Shown here in pieces: positions 23,741-31,795 of a DNA stretch of 64,000 bases. The notes beneath the pieces were generated by a model. The model had not been told where the DNA came from, searched no databases, and saw only the letters and a program-made list of their open reading frames with translations. The DNA comes from Candidatus Alcyoniella australis. Lineage in GTDB: Bacteria; Lernaellota; Lernaellaia; JAVCCG01; Alcyoniellaceae. Positions within the stretch are counted from its first letter, which is position 1. Each line of letters opens with the position of its first letter. The DNA lies in contig JAVCCG010000098.1 in NCBI GenBank assembly GCA_030765605.1, forward strand, positions 1 to 64,000, given 5' to 3'. Made by a program: the position numbers and the translations under genes.

Positions 23741-24420
23741 TGAATACCGTGCACGAAGCGGCGATCAGCGTCCGCAAGATCGAGCATCTGTACGGCAAGC
23801 AACCGGCGCTGCGCATCGATGAACTCGACGTGCCCCAGGGCAAGGTGACCGCGCTGGTGGGTCCCAACGGCTCGGGCAAGTCCACGCTGATGCTAATCGC
23901 GGCGCTGCTGATGCGCCCGACGCATGGAGAGCTGCGCATCTTGGGGCGGCCCACGGATCTCGGGTCCGATCGTTTCGAGCTGCGGCGCAGTATGACGATG
24001 GTCTTTCAACGGCCGCTGTTGTTCCGCTCCAGCGTGGCCGACAACGTGGCCTACGGCCTGCGCTGCCGCAGCCTGCGCACTCAGGAACGCGAAGAGCGCG
24101 TGCGCCAAGCACTGGAGCTGGTGGGTATGCAAAAACTCGCCACGCGCGCGGCCCGCGGGCTGTCCGGCGGAGAGGCTCAGCGTGTGGCCCTGGCCCGCGC
24201 CCTGGTGCTTGAAACCCCGCTGCTGCTGCTCGACGAGCCAACCGTGGCCCTGGACCGCGACTTCCGCCGCGAGCTGGAGCAGCTGCTGGTCCAGCGCTGC
24301 CGCGACTTGGGCACGACCGTGGTGATCGCCACCCACGAGCGCGGGTTCGTGCGTCGCGTGGCGCAAAACGTGGTCTACCTCGACCAGGGAATGATCGTCG
24401 ACGCGCCCGAGATGTACTGA
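23740..24420 (+). CDS. tupC: tungstate ABC transporter ATP-binding protein
   Basis: A 226-aa ABC ATPase with all core motifs: Walker A GPNGSGKST near residues 42-50, Q-loop MVFQRPLLF, signature LSGGEAQRVALARAL, Walker B LLLLDEPTVALD and the H-loop in VIATHE. Length is short, consistent with TupC proteins that lack a regulatory C-terminal domain. It powers uptake with TupB. It ends the tup operon; no convincing terminator is visible in the 100 bp that follow. Confidence 0.92.
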   Translation: MNTVHEAAISVRKIEHLYGKQPALRIDELDVPQGKVTALVGPNGSGKSTLMLIAALLMRPTHGELRILGRPTDLGSDRFELRRSMTMVFQRPLLFRSSVADNVAYGLRCRSLRTQEREERVRQALELVGMQKLATRAARGLSGGEAQRVALARALVLETPLLLLDEPTVALDRDFRRELEQLLVQRCRDLGTTVVIATHERGFVRRVAQNVVYLDQGMIVDAPEMY

Positions 24421-24527
24421 TCCAAACCCAGCGAGCCGCCAGGACATGCAATTAAAATCATTATTAATATTTATGCTATACTGGGTTGGTCCACTCCACG
24501 ACCCGGAATACCACTGGGAAACAAACC

Positions 24528-26693
24528 GTGACTCTGCGGCAGACTTGTTTGGGTATCACAACCTCAACGTTGACATTGGTCGTTGTTGTGCTGTGTCTGC
24601 TGATGGTGACAAACGGTTGCGATGCCGGTCAACTCCCCGCCCCGAACCTTCTTGACGGATCGCCCGACAAATCGACGATTACCAACAGGGACGACGATCC
24701 CTATTTCCTCAGGGAGCGCATCGTGGGATACCATCCGGGAGCGGGTGGAATCTCCTCGGTAATCGGCCTCGACGGCACGCTTTACACTGCGGCGGCCCAC
24801 GACACCGTGCTGTTCCTTTACAGCCAGAGAGACGGCGAGGTGGCCAAGGAGCGCGTGGCCTTTGACGCGCGCTGGCCCGCACTGGCCCTCGACAGCGAAG
24901 GCTGCCTGCACATCGCCTTCCGCGACCTACGGCACCAGGCGCTGGGCTATGCCCTGCGTTGCGAAGACCGTTGGTCAACCCAGGTCGTGGACGATTCGGG
25001 CAATGTGGGCAGCACGCCTTCGATCGCCCTGGACTCGGGGGGCGGGGTGCATATCAGCTACAACGATCTGGCGAACGGCGAGCTGAAGTATGCCCACGGC
25101 GCAATGGGCGACTGGACGGTGGAGATTTTGGATGGGCACGAGGTCTACGCCGGCCTAAGCTCGTCGATCGCGATCGAATCGGCCGGGACCGTGCATATCG
25201 GCTATTTCGTGGTCGACGTACGCGACACCCTGCGTTACGCCACCAACGAAGGCGGCCAGTGGTCGATCAGCATCGTCGACTCGGGAATCGTCGAGGGTGC
25301 CTTTGCCTCGCTGGCCCTGGACTCGTCCGGCACGGTGCACATCGCCTACTCCGACCTGCTGGGCACACGCCTACGCCATGCCTGGGGCGACCTCGAAGGA
25401 TGGGAAACCGAGACGGTCGATCCCGAAATGTTCAGCGGCGCGTTCTGTGATCTGGAAATCGATGATGAGGACAACCTGCACATCGCCTATCACTGGCACC
25501 TGGGGCCACGTTACGCAGTCAAGGTCGACGGCGAGTGGCGGATCACCCAGCTTGGCGATGTGCTGCTCTTCGGCCTGAACGTCACCCTGGCCCTGGGCCC
25601 CGAGGGCAAGATCAACGTTGTGTTCGCCGATGTACCGCACCAGAGGATGATCAAGCTCGGCAATGAGGAGGGCGGGCATTGGGGGATCAACCCGCTGCTC
25701 TACCCACAGATGATCGAGCCCCCCAACGGCTACGTCCGTGACGACCCGCCGCCGATGCTGGCCCTGAACTCGAACAACGTCGCGCATGTCTGCTTGTGCC
25801 GCACCGGTCTGCTGACGCAGCCGGGCATGGCCTATGCCACCAACGAATCCGGCCTGTGGCGCATTGAGGTACCCGATCCGGACACGACATACGAATGCGA
25901 GTTCTCAATCGGCCTGGACAACGTCGACGTGCCGCACATTTTCTATACCGTCTCCGGACGTAGCGCGTTGCAGCACGCGGCGCGAACTGCCCAAGGCTGG
26001 CTGATCGAGCAGATCCCCGAGGCGGGCGATGTGTCCGGCATGCACTCCTGGCTGTTCGATGAGAACGATCACTTCTTCGGCACATACCCCTCCAACGAGA
26101 AGGGTGTACTGTACGGTTTATTCCTGCTCACTGATGCCTCGGGACAATGGGAAAGAGAACTGATTAGCCGCAACTACGCCCGCGACTCCAAGCTGGCGAT
26201 CGATTCCCAGGGCGTGGTGCACGTCGCCTTCAGGAGTAATGACAAGCTGCTGTACGCCGAGAACTCGAACGGCGAATGGCTCTGCCAGACCCTTGAGGAA
26301 GACGACCGAGTCAACGAGCTGTCAATGCAAATCGACCACGACGACGTGCTGCACCTGGTCTATGCTTCAGCCCAGAACGACGCAGCGAAAGAGGCGGTCC
26401 GTCGTCTGATCTACATGGTCAAGGCTGATGGCCAGTGGCAATCCCAGACGCTCGTAGAAAATGAGAGTTGTTTCGTCATCCGCGCCGTCGGACTACAGCT
26501 CGATTCCGCCTCGGAGCCGCATCTCTTCTACAAGGATGCCGGGATTACTTATCATCTCCGTAGAGTCGGCGGCCAGTGGTCCAGCGTATTGATCGATGTA
26601 AATCCCGAGTCAGTGCGCATCGACTCCGAAGATCGGCTGCACGACTGCCATTACGATGGTAATTACTGCGCGGTCTACGGCGTGTTCGAGTAA
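24528..26693 (+). CDS. exported beta-propeller-like repeat protein
   Basis: A large secreted or lipid-anchored protein of about 721 aa. The N terminus has a hydrophobic stretch TLTLVVVVLCLLMVTNGC, with a weak lipobox ending in Cys. The remainder contains some ten or more repeats in which a hydrophobic strand and a phrase like IALDSGGGVHISYND or LALDSSGTVHIAYSD is followed by LKYA or LRYAT and then W-x-I/V-E. This is typical of BNR/Kelch-like propeller repeats. The start is uncertain: GTG 24528 has GGGA 8 nt upstream, while TTG 24486 has no ribosome site. No catalytic motif is seen. Its stop lies 6 bp from the end of the convergent broken gene. Confidence 0.7.
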   Translation: MTLRQTCLGITTSTLTLVVVVLCLLMVTNGCDAGQLPAPNLLDGSPDKSTITNRDDDPYFLRERIVGYHPGAGGISSVIGLDGTLYTAAAHDTVLFLYSQRDGEVAKERVAFDARWPALALDSEGCLHIAFRDLRHQALGYALRCEDRWSTQVVDDSGNVGSTPSIALDSGGGVHISYNDLANGELKYAHGAMGDWTVEILDGHEVYAGLSSSIAIESAGTVHIGYFVVDVRDTLRYATNEGGQWSISIVDSGIVEGAFASLALDSSGTVHIAYSDLLGTRLRHAWGDLEGWETETVDPEMFSGAFCDLEIDDEDNLHIAYHWHLGPRYAVKVDGEWRITQLGDVLLFGLNVTLALGPEGKINVVFADVPHQRMIKLGNEEGGHWGINPLLYPQMIEPPNGYVRDDPPPMLALNSNNVAHVCLCRTGLLTQPGMAYATNESGLWRIEVPDPDTTYECEFSIGLDNVDVPHIFYTVSGRSALQHAARTAQGWLIEQIPEAGDVSGMHSWLFDENDHFFGTYPSNEKGVLYGLFLLTDASGQWERELISRNYARDSKLAIDSQGVVHVAFRSNDKLLYAENSNGEWLCQTLEEDDRVNELSMQIDHDDVLHLVYASAQNDAAKEAVRRLIYMVKADGQWQSQTLVENESCFVIRAVGLQLDSASEPHLFYKDAGITYHLRRVGGQWSSVLIDVNPESVRIDSEDRLHDCHYDGNYCAVYGVFE

Positions 26694-26699
26694 CTCCGG

Positions 26700-27889
26700 C
26701 TAATCCCCGGGCAACTCTTGATCCACCAGCTGGAACAGCCGCGCCAAATTTTCCGCCGACACAGCCGACTCGAAGATCCCCGCGCTGAAACACAGCGTGT
26801 CGCGAAAGCCCGAGAGACCGCAGGCGAACGCCGGCGGAACCGCCGGCGGACACAGTAAGTGCGCAGCAATCACAATCGGCCCGTCGAGCCCGAGCAGCTC
26901 ATGGTCCACGCGTCCCATGTTGGTCATGGTCGGAGGCATGTTCCCCGAGCTGATCATTCGGCCGAACATCCGGCGCACCATCGACCGCCGCCAGGCAAAC
27001 GGCAGAGCCCCCATTAAAAGGTACGCCACGAGCATGAACGGCAGGCCGATCATATCGGCCTTGATCGGGTCGATCTGCGCCTTGACCGCGTCCAGCGTGT
27101 CCGCGAAGTCCTCGCCCAGCTCGTAGCCCAGGTTGGGCTGAAACATGAACGAGCTTAGGTTGCAAAGGGCCGCGCCGCGTCCGCCGGGCAGGTAGCGCCG
27201 CAGGTCCACGGTGCCGGCCAGGCGCAGGGCCGAGTCGCCCTGCCAGTCGCTGAAACGCGCCAGTCCGCGCAGCATGCCGGCCACGGCCAGGTCGTTGAGC
27301 GTGGCGTTGCGCTTTGCCGCAAAGGCGCGCAACGCCTGCACGCGCTGCGGTCCCAGACGATGGATCACAAAGCGCGGCGCTCCGCTGTGTTGCTCGCCGA
27401 CTTTAAACGTCATGCTGCGGTACGGCCGTAGCGCCAGCAGCTGGTCCGAAGCGTGTCTGCGCAACAGATGAAACAGGCTGCGCGGCAAGAAGCCGTCGTA
27501 AATCTGGCGTAGCGAGCGCGAGCCGCGGTTGGGCTGCGGCCGGTGGTGCGCATCGTCGCCCAGCGCACGATAGATCTCGGTCAGCCGATAGAGGTACTTC
27601 TTGACTCCGCCTCGTCCTCGGCCTTGCCCTGGGCCAGAAATTGCACCGCGTCGAGCTGCTCATCGGACAGCCGCTGCCAGTAGGGCACGGCCCAATGCTC
27701 GACAAAGCGGCAGCCGAGCACCGGCTCGGCGTCGCACAGCAAACGCATTGCCTGCGCCAGCCGGTCGCGGTCGATCCGCCCCTCGAGATCGAGCACCGCG
27801 TGAATCTGGCCGACGAACAGCGAATCCATCGCCAGCACCGCCTGGTCCAGGTAGCTGGCGCGGATTTTCTGCGGGGTCGAACCCTGCAT
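26700..27889 (-). pseudogene. condensation/acyltransferase-type gene with frameshift and likely internal deletion
   Basis: Two adjacent frames form one degraded gene. The first, from ATG 27889 with AAGGGGTG upstream, encodes QKIRASYLDQAVLAMDSLF and LDLEGRIDRDRLAQAMRLL, the N terminus of a condensation/wax-ester-synthase-like acyltransferase. At about 27600 the frame changes, and the second continues with KKYLYRLTEIYRALGDDA and a C-terminal condensation-like half ending at 26700. In the family the stretch just before YRLAEIYRAL carries the catalytic HHxxxDG; here it is absent, so a deletion probably removed the active site when the frame shifted. The sequence LSSFMFQPNLGYE and the MTNMGRVD motif fit the C-terminal half. 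I treat it as a pseudogene. Confidence 0.65.
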
Positions 27890-27938
27890 CACACCCCTTC
27901 CCTTGATTGCTTGGAATCCAGTCGCCTTGGCACGAGTG

Positions 27939-29594
27939 TCAATAGTCCAGGCCCAGGCCGAACAGCGCCTGGACGGCCCGGCTGCCAGCGGAGGCGAGCA
28001 TGAAAAACGGGTCGTGGGTGCGCGCCCAATGTCCGGGCGTACCCGGACCGAGTCGGTCGAAATCAAGGCGAAACACACCGCAATGCGTGGAGGTGAAGTA
28101 GACGCTGCGTCCCTGGTCGTCCACGTCGAACCAACGGACCCAAGGCGGCGCGTAGATCCGGTCGATCAGCGACAGGTCGTCCAGCGAGCGCAGCTCGAGG
28201 TATGGCCCGAACCCGCCCAGCAGCAGCCGACGCCCCGGGACGTCAACGTGCAGCGCGCGCACTCCGGGCAGCGAATCGATCAGCGCCGTGGTCTCGTAGG
28301 TCGCGGCGTCCACCACCAGCACCTGGCCTTGCAACGGCAGGGCGACCAGCACGCGATCGGTCTGCGGGTCAAAGCCGATACGGTCGGCAAAGGGCGGAAT
28401 CGCGATTCTGCGTCGCTGGGTGAGAGTGCGCGCGTCCAGAGCCACCAGCGCGCCCGGATCGAACAGAGACAGGTGCAGCTCGTCGCGCGCCGGGTCCAGG
28501 GCGTAATAAGCGATGCTCGCATTGTAGGTCGCCTCGATCCGGTCGGCCTGCGGGTTGAGCAGCACCAGCCAGCGCATGCAGTAGCTGATCAGCGAGCCGT
28601 CGTCCGGACGAACGGCGGTGCGCCATAGATGGCCGCCCGGCGGCCGATCGACCAGATCCAGGGGGTTGTCGATGCGCACATCGCGTACTGTTCGCAGGTC
28701 CGCGGCCCGCACCAACAGCGTGCGTCCTACGTTCAGATTGCACAGCACCACCAGGCCCCGACGCTCGTTATAGCCCACGCCCTGCATGTTGGGCATAAAA
28801 TCGAAGTTGGAGGCCAGCCGCTCGCCGCTACGTTGATCGATTTTAAACAGCCCGTCATTGTTGGTCGAGAGGATCAGCCCGCCGTTCTGACGGTCGATGA
28901 TCACCTGGTAGTACTCGCGCGGATCCAGACGCGTCAGCGCCGGACCGAACGCGGTCTGCGGATCGAACGGCCCGGGCGCGATGATCCAGGGCAAAAACGG
29001 CACAACCAGCAGCAGCAACGCGGGCAGCACGCGCAACGGAATCAGCCGCGGCCCGACCCGACGGCGATAGGCTGCCCAGACCAGCGTGGGCGCGAACAGG
29101 TCGGCGATCAGCACGCCGCGCACCAGCGCCCGGCGCAGCTTTTCGCCGAGGCGTCCGCCGATGTAAAAATAGAGCGCCGCCCAGAGGTTGAATCCGACGT
29201 AGACCGCGCAGACCAAGGTCCAAACCCGGAACGCGCCCGGACGCCGTAGCTCGACCGCCGAGACGATCAGCCCGGCGGCCACCACTGCGGCCAAGCATGT
29301 GAGCGCGAGGATCGGCCAAGACCAGCCGCAGTCGTCGCGGCGGGAGCCGGGGACCAGCAGTGCCACAACGGCCGCGGGCAGCAGGGCGTAAAACAACTCA
29401 CGGTAAAGGTCGAGCTGCTCGACTAAAAAAAACAGCTCGTTGGAGATCTGGCCATCGGGGAAGAACCCGGACAGTCGCAGTTTGAGCGCCATCGCCAGGA
29501 CCAGCAGCGGCCAGCTGCCACGGATCAGGTAGATCCACCAACCGAACCTCATACTGCGATCCGGTGCTGGATTATTTGCAATCGCACTTGTCAT
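27939..29594 (-). CDS. membrane protein with C-terminal beta-propeller
   Basis: A 551-aa protein. The first 210 residues have about six hydrophobic segments (for example SWPLLVLAMALKL, ALLPAAVVALLV, LALTCLAAVVAAGLIV and LLLLVVPFLPWIIA) with no export signal, so it is an inner-membrane protein. The remaining 340 residues form strand-rich repeats with YVTN/NHL-propeller character: GLILSTNNDGLFKID, VLVALPLQGQVLVVD, RRLLLGGFGPYLELR and SVYFTSTHCGVFRLDF. The propeller probably faces the periplasm and could bind ligands or proteins. No enzyme motif is recognised. It lies upstream of the broken acyltransferase gene, 49 bp apart, on the same strand. Confidence 0.65.
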   Translation of the reverse strand: MTSAIANNPAPDRSMRFGWWIYLIRGSWPLLVLAMALKLRLSGFFPDGQISNELFFLVEQLDLYRELFYALLPAAVVALLVPGSRRDDCGWSWPILALTCLAAVVAAGLIVSAVELRRPGAFRVWTLVCAVYVGFNLWAALYFYIGGRLGEKLRRALVRGVLIADLFAPTLVWAAYRRRVGPRLIPLRVLPALLLLVVPFLPWIIAPGPFDPQTAFGPALTRLDPREYYQVIIDRQNGGLILSTNNDGLFKIDQRSGERLASNFDFMPNMQGVGYNERRGLVVLCNLNVGRTLLVRAADLRTVRDVRIDNPLDLVDRPPGGHLWRTAVRPDDGSLISYCMRWLVLLNPQADRIEATYNASIAYYALDPARDELHLSLFDPGALVALDARTLTQRRRIAIPPFADRIGFDPQTDRVLVALPLQGQVLVVDAATYETTALIDSLPGVRALHVDVPGRRLLLGGFGPYLELRSLDDLSLIDRIYAPPWVRWFDVDDQGRSVYFTSTHCGVFRLDFDRLGPGTPGHWARTHDPFFMLASAGSRAVQALFGLGLDY

Positions 29595-29699
29595 CTTGCG
29601 ACTAACCTGGAGTATTGAAAGAGGTTCGTCAATGCAACCAAGGTTCGGGCCGGATCGCTGGATCGATTACCGTAAGGTATGTAGGATAGATGTAATCAT

Positions 29700-30395
29700 A
29701 TGTACGCCAAGGCTCCATTTATCCGCCTTATCGCTGCATTGTCCGGCTTTTTCAGGCGACCGTCGGCATGGCTGATCGGCTTATGCCTGGTTGTGGTCTG
29801 CAACCTCTTGCTTGCCGGCAACATCCTCACCGATCAGCTCGAACTAGAGCGGGCGATGCTCGCCAAGGGACCGGCGCTACCCGCGCTCAACGACGGGGTG
29901 GACGATATCGACTTGTACCAACTGAACGATCCGTTGGTCGAATCGTTGTTGCGCATCGCCGAAAACAGCAACAACTACAGTCTGCACCGCTATCTGGGCG
30001 AGGTCTTCCTCGAGCGCCCGGACTACCAGCAGCTGGCCGAGCAGGAGTTTCTCGCGGCCCTGGATGCGGCGCAATACCTGCCCGACGGGCTGACCCCCTA
30101 TCAGAAGCCTCCGCGCTGTCCGCACATGGGACTGGGCGCGATTTACATGAACCGCGGCGACCTACGTGCCGCAGCCGAGCACTTCGAGACCTACATCGCC
30201 AACTCCGACGATAACGCGGCAATCAATCCCACCCGCTGGCAAGCGGCCCTGCTGCGCTCCAAGCTCGGTGATTACCAAGCTGCACGCTATCAACTTGATG
30301 GGATCGTCCGCACCTCTGACAAAGATGCGCAACGCCTGCTCGCCCGGCTACACTGCGGCGCACTGAAAATCCGCCAACGCCTGGCCTCGGCCTGA
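29700..30395 (+). CDS. membrane-anchored TPR-type protein
   Basis: A 231-aa protein with one N-terminal hydrophobic anchor (WLIGLCLVVVCNLLLAGNIL), then a helical periplasmic region. The segments YSLHRYLGEVFLERPDYQQLAEQEFLAAL and GAIYMNRGDLRAAAEHFETYI have the A/G-spaced pattern of tetratricopeptide repeats. Such proteins usually hold or assemble partners. Specific function is unknown. The gene is separated from the divergent membrane-propeller gene by 105 bp and stands alone before the thiolase. Confidence 0.65.
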   Translation: MYAKAPFIRLIAALSGFFRRPSAWLIGLCLVVVCNLLLAGNILTDQLELERAMLAKGPALPALNDGVDDIDLYQLNDPLVESLLRIAENSNNYSLHRYLGEVFLERPDYQQLAEQEFLAALDAAQYLPDGLTPYQKPPRCPHMGLGAIYMNRGDLRAAAEHFETYIANSDDNAAINPTRWQAALLRSKLGDYQAARYQLDGIVRTSDKDAQRLLARLHCGALKIRQRLASA

Positions 30396-30469
30396 TCTAA
30401 TCCAGATCGAATTTTAGGGGACTGGTTAGCCGCGCGCTGATCTGGTAAATTCCCTCGACCCGCAACTTG

Positions 30470-30490
30470 GCCCGCATTATTTATGCGGGC
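30470..30490 (+). other. perfect hairpin upstream of thiolase
   Basis: GCCCGCAT, loop TATTT, ATGCGGGC is a perfect 8-bp inverted repeat centred about 37 bp before the thiolase ATG. It is not followed by a T-run, so it is not a terminator of the upstream gene. It could be an operator or a 5' leader structure. No further evidence separates these options. Confidence 0.5.
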
Positions 30491-30516
30491 TGGATACCAC
30501 TATAGGAGACGCCAAA

Positions 30517-31692
30517 ATGAAGGAAGTGTGGATTGTCAGCGCCGCACGTACGCCCATCGGAAGCTTCGGCGGCGTACTAAAGGATAAGAGCGCCATTGAG
30601 CTGGGTGTAGTCGCGGCCAAAGAGGCGATCAAGCGCGCAGGAGTGGAACCCGACGTATTTCAAGACGTAATCGCCGGCCAGTGTATGGCCCGTTCCGATG
30701 AGCTGAACATGGGCCGCTGTATCGGCCTCGAGGCCGGTCTGCCCTTCACCGTCCCCGGTTGTACGATCCAGCGCCAGTGTTCGAGCTCAATGCAGGCGAT
30801 GGTCTTCGGCGGCCAGCAGATCATGCTCGAAGAGAACGACTGCGTACTGATCGCCGGTGTCGAGGCCATGAGCCGTACGCCCTACGTGCTCTACGATATG
30901 CGTTGGGGCGCGCGGATGTGGGACAAGAAGGTCACCGACGCCCTGATGGAAGGTCTGGCCGACCCGCTGGGCCATTTCATGATGGGCATCACCGCCGAGA
31001 ACCTGGCCACCAAGCACAACATCAGCCGCGAAGAGCAGGACGAGCTGGCCTACACCAGCCAGACCCGCGCCATCGCTGCGATCGACGCCGGCCGCTTCAA
31101 AGACGAGATCGTGCCGGTCGAGGTGGTTACGCGCAAAGGGACCACGATCGTCGACACTGACGAGCACCCACGCCGCGGCGTGACCCTCGAGAAACTGGCC
31201 TCGCTCAAGCCCGCGTTCAAGAAGGACGGCACGGTCACCGCAGGCAACTCCTCGGGAATCAACGACGGCGCCGCGGCACTGGTCTTGATGAGCCCGGAAC
31301 GCGCCAAGGAGCTGGGTTGCAAACCGATCGCCAAGCTGATCGGCAATGCCGTGGCCGCGGTCGAGCCCGAATTGATGGGTTACGGACCGGTGCCCGCAGT
31401 GCAAAAGGTGCTCAAGAAGACCGGAATGGATCTCAAGGACATGGAGCTGATCGAGCTCAACGAGGCGTTCGCCGCGCAGTACCTGGCCTGCGAGAAGCTG
31501 CTGGGCCTGGACCGCGACATCACCAACGTCAACGGCTCGGGCGTCGCCCTGGGCCACCCGGTGGGCTGCACCGGCATCCGCATCGTCATCTCGCTGCTCT
31601 ACGAGATGGCAAGACGCGACATGAGCGTCGGCCTGGCGTCGCTGTGCGTCGGCGGCGGCATGGGCAAAGCCGTGATCGTGGAGCGCATCTGA
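30517..31692 (+). CDS. acetyl-CoA acetyltransferase (thiolase)
   Basis: A 391-aa degradative/biosynthetic thiolase of standard length. The nucleophilic Cys88 lies in CTIQRQCSSSMQAM, the NEAFAAQY motif binds CoA, the His of GSGVALGHPVGCTG is the general base and the second Cys is in SLCVGGGMGKAV at the C terminus. It interconverts two acetyl-CoA and acetoacetyl-CoA, or cleaves longer 3-ketoacyl-CoA. ATAGGAG lies 8 nt before ATG. It appears monocistronic, with a hairpin upstream and a strong terminator downstream. Substrate length cannot be decided from sequence alone. Confidence 0.93.
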   Translation: MKEVWIVSAARTPIGSFGGVLKDKSAIELGVVAAKEAIKRAGVEPDVFQDVIAGQCMARSDELNMGRCIGLEAGLPFTVPGCTIQRQCSSSMQAMVFGGQQIMLEENDCVLIAGVEAMSRTPYVLYDMRWGARMWDKKVTDALMEGLADPLGHFMMGITAENLATKHNISREEQDELAYTSQTRAIAAIDAGRFKDEIVPVEVVTRKGTTIVDTDEHPRRGVTLEKLASLKPAFKKDGTVTAGNSSGINDGAAALVLMSPERAKELGCKPIAKLIGNAVAAVEPELMGYGPVPAVQKVLKKTGMDLKDMELIELNEAFAAQYLACEKLLGLDRDITNVNGSGVALGHPVGCTGIRIVISLLYEMARRDMSVGLASLCVGGGMGKAVIVERI

Positions 31693-31719
31693 GCAGCAAG
31701 GCTGCTAATCGGATTTTTA

Positions 31720-31754
31720 CAGGCGGGCCGTTTGAGCCCGCCTGTTTATTTTTT
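31720..31754 (+). terminator. rho-independent terminator after thiolase
   Basis: CAGGCGGGC and GCCCGCCTG form a perfect 9-bp G+C-rich stem around a 7-nt loop, followed by TTTATTTTTT. It lies 28 bp after the thiolase stop and 40 bp before the MMPL gene, so it insulates the two transcription units. Confidence 0.93.
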
Positions 31755-31795
31755 ATCGAACCTTTAACCGGGGCAATCATTCAAAGCATCTGATT

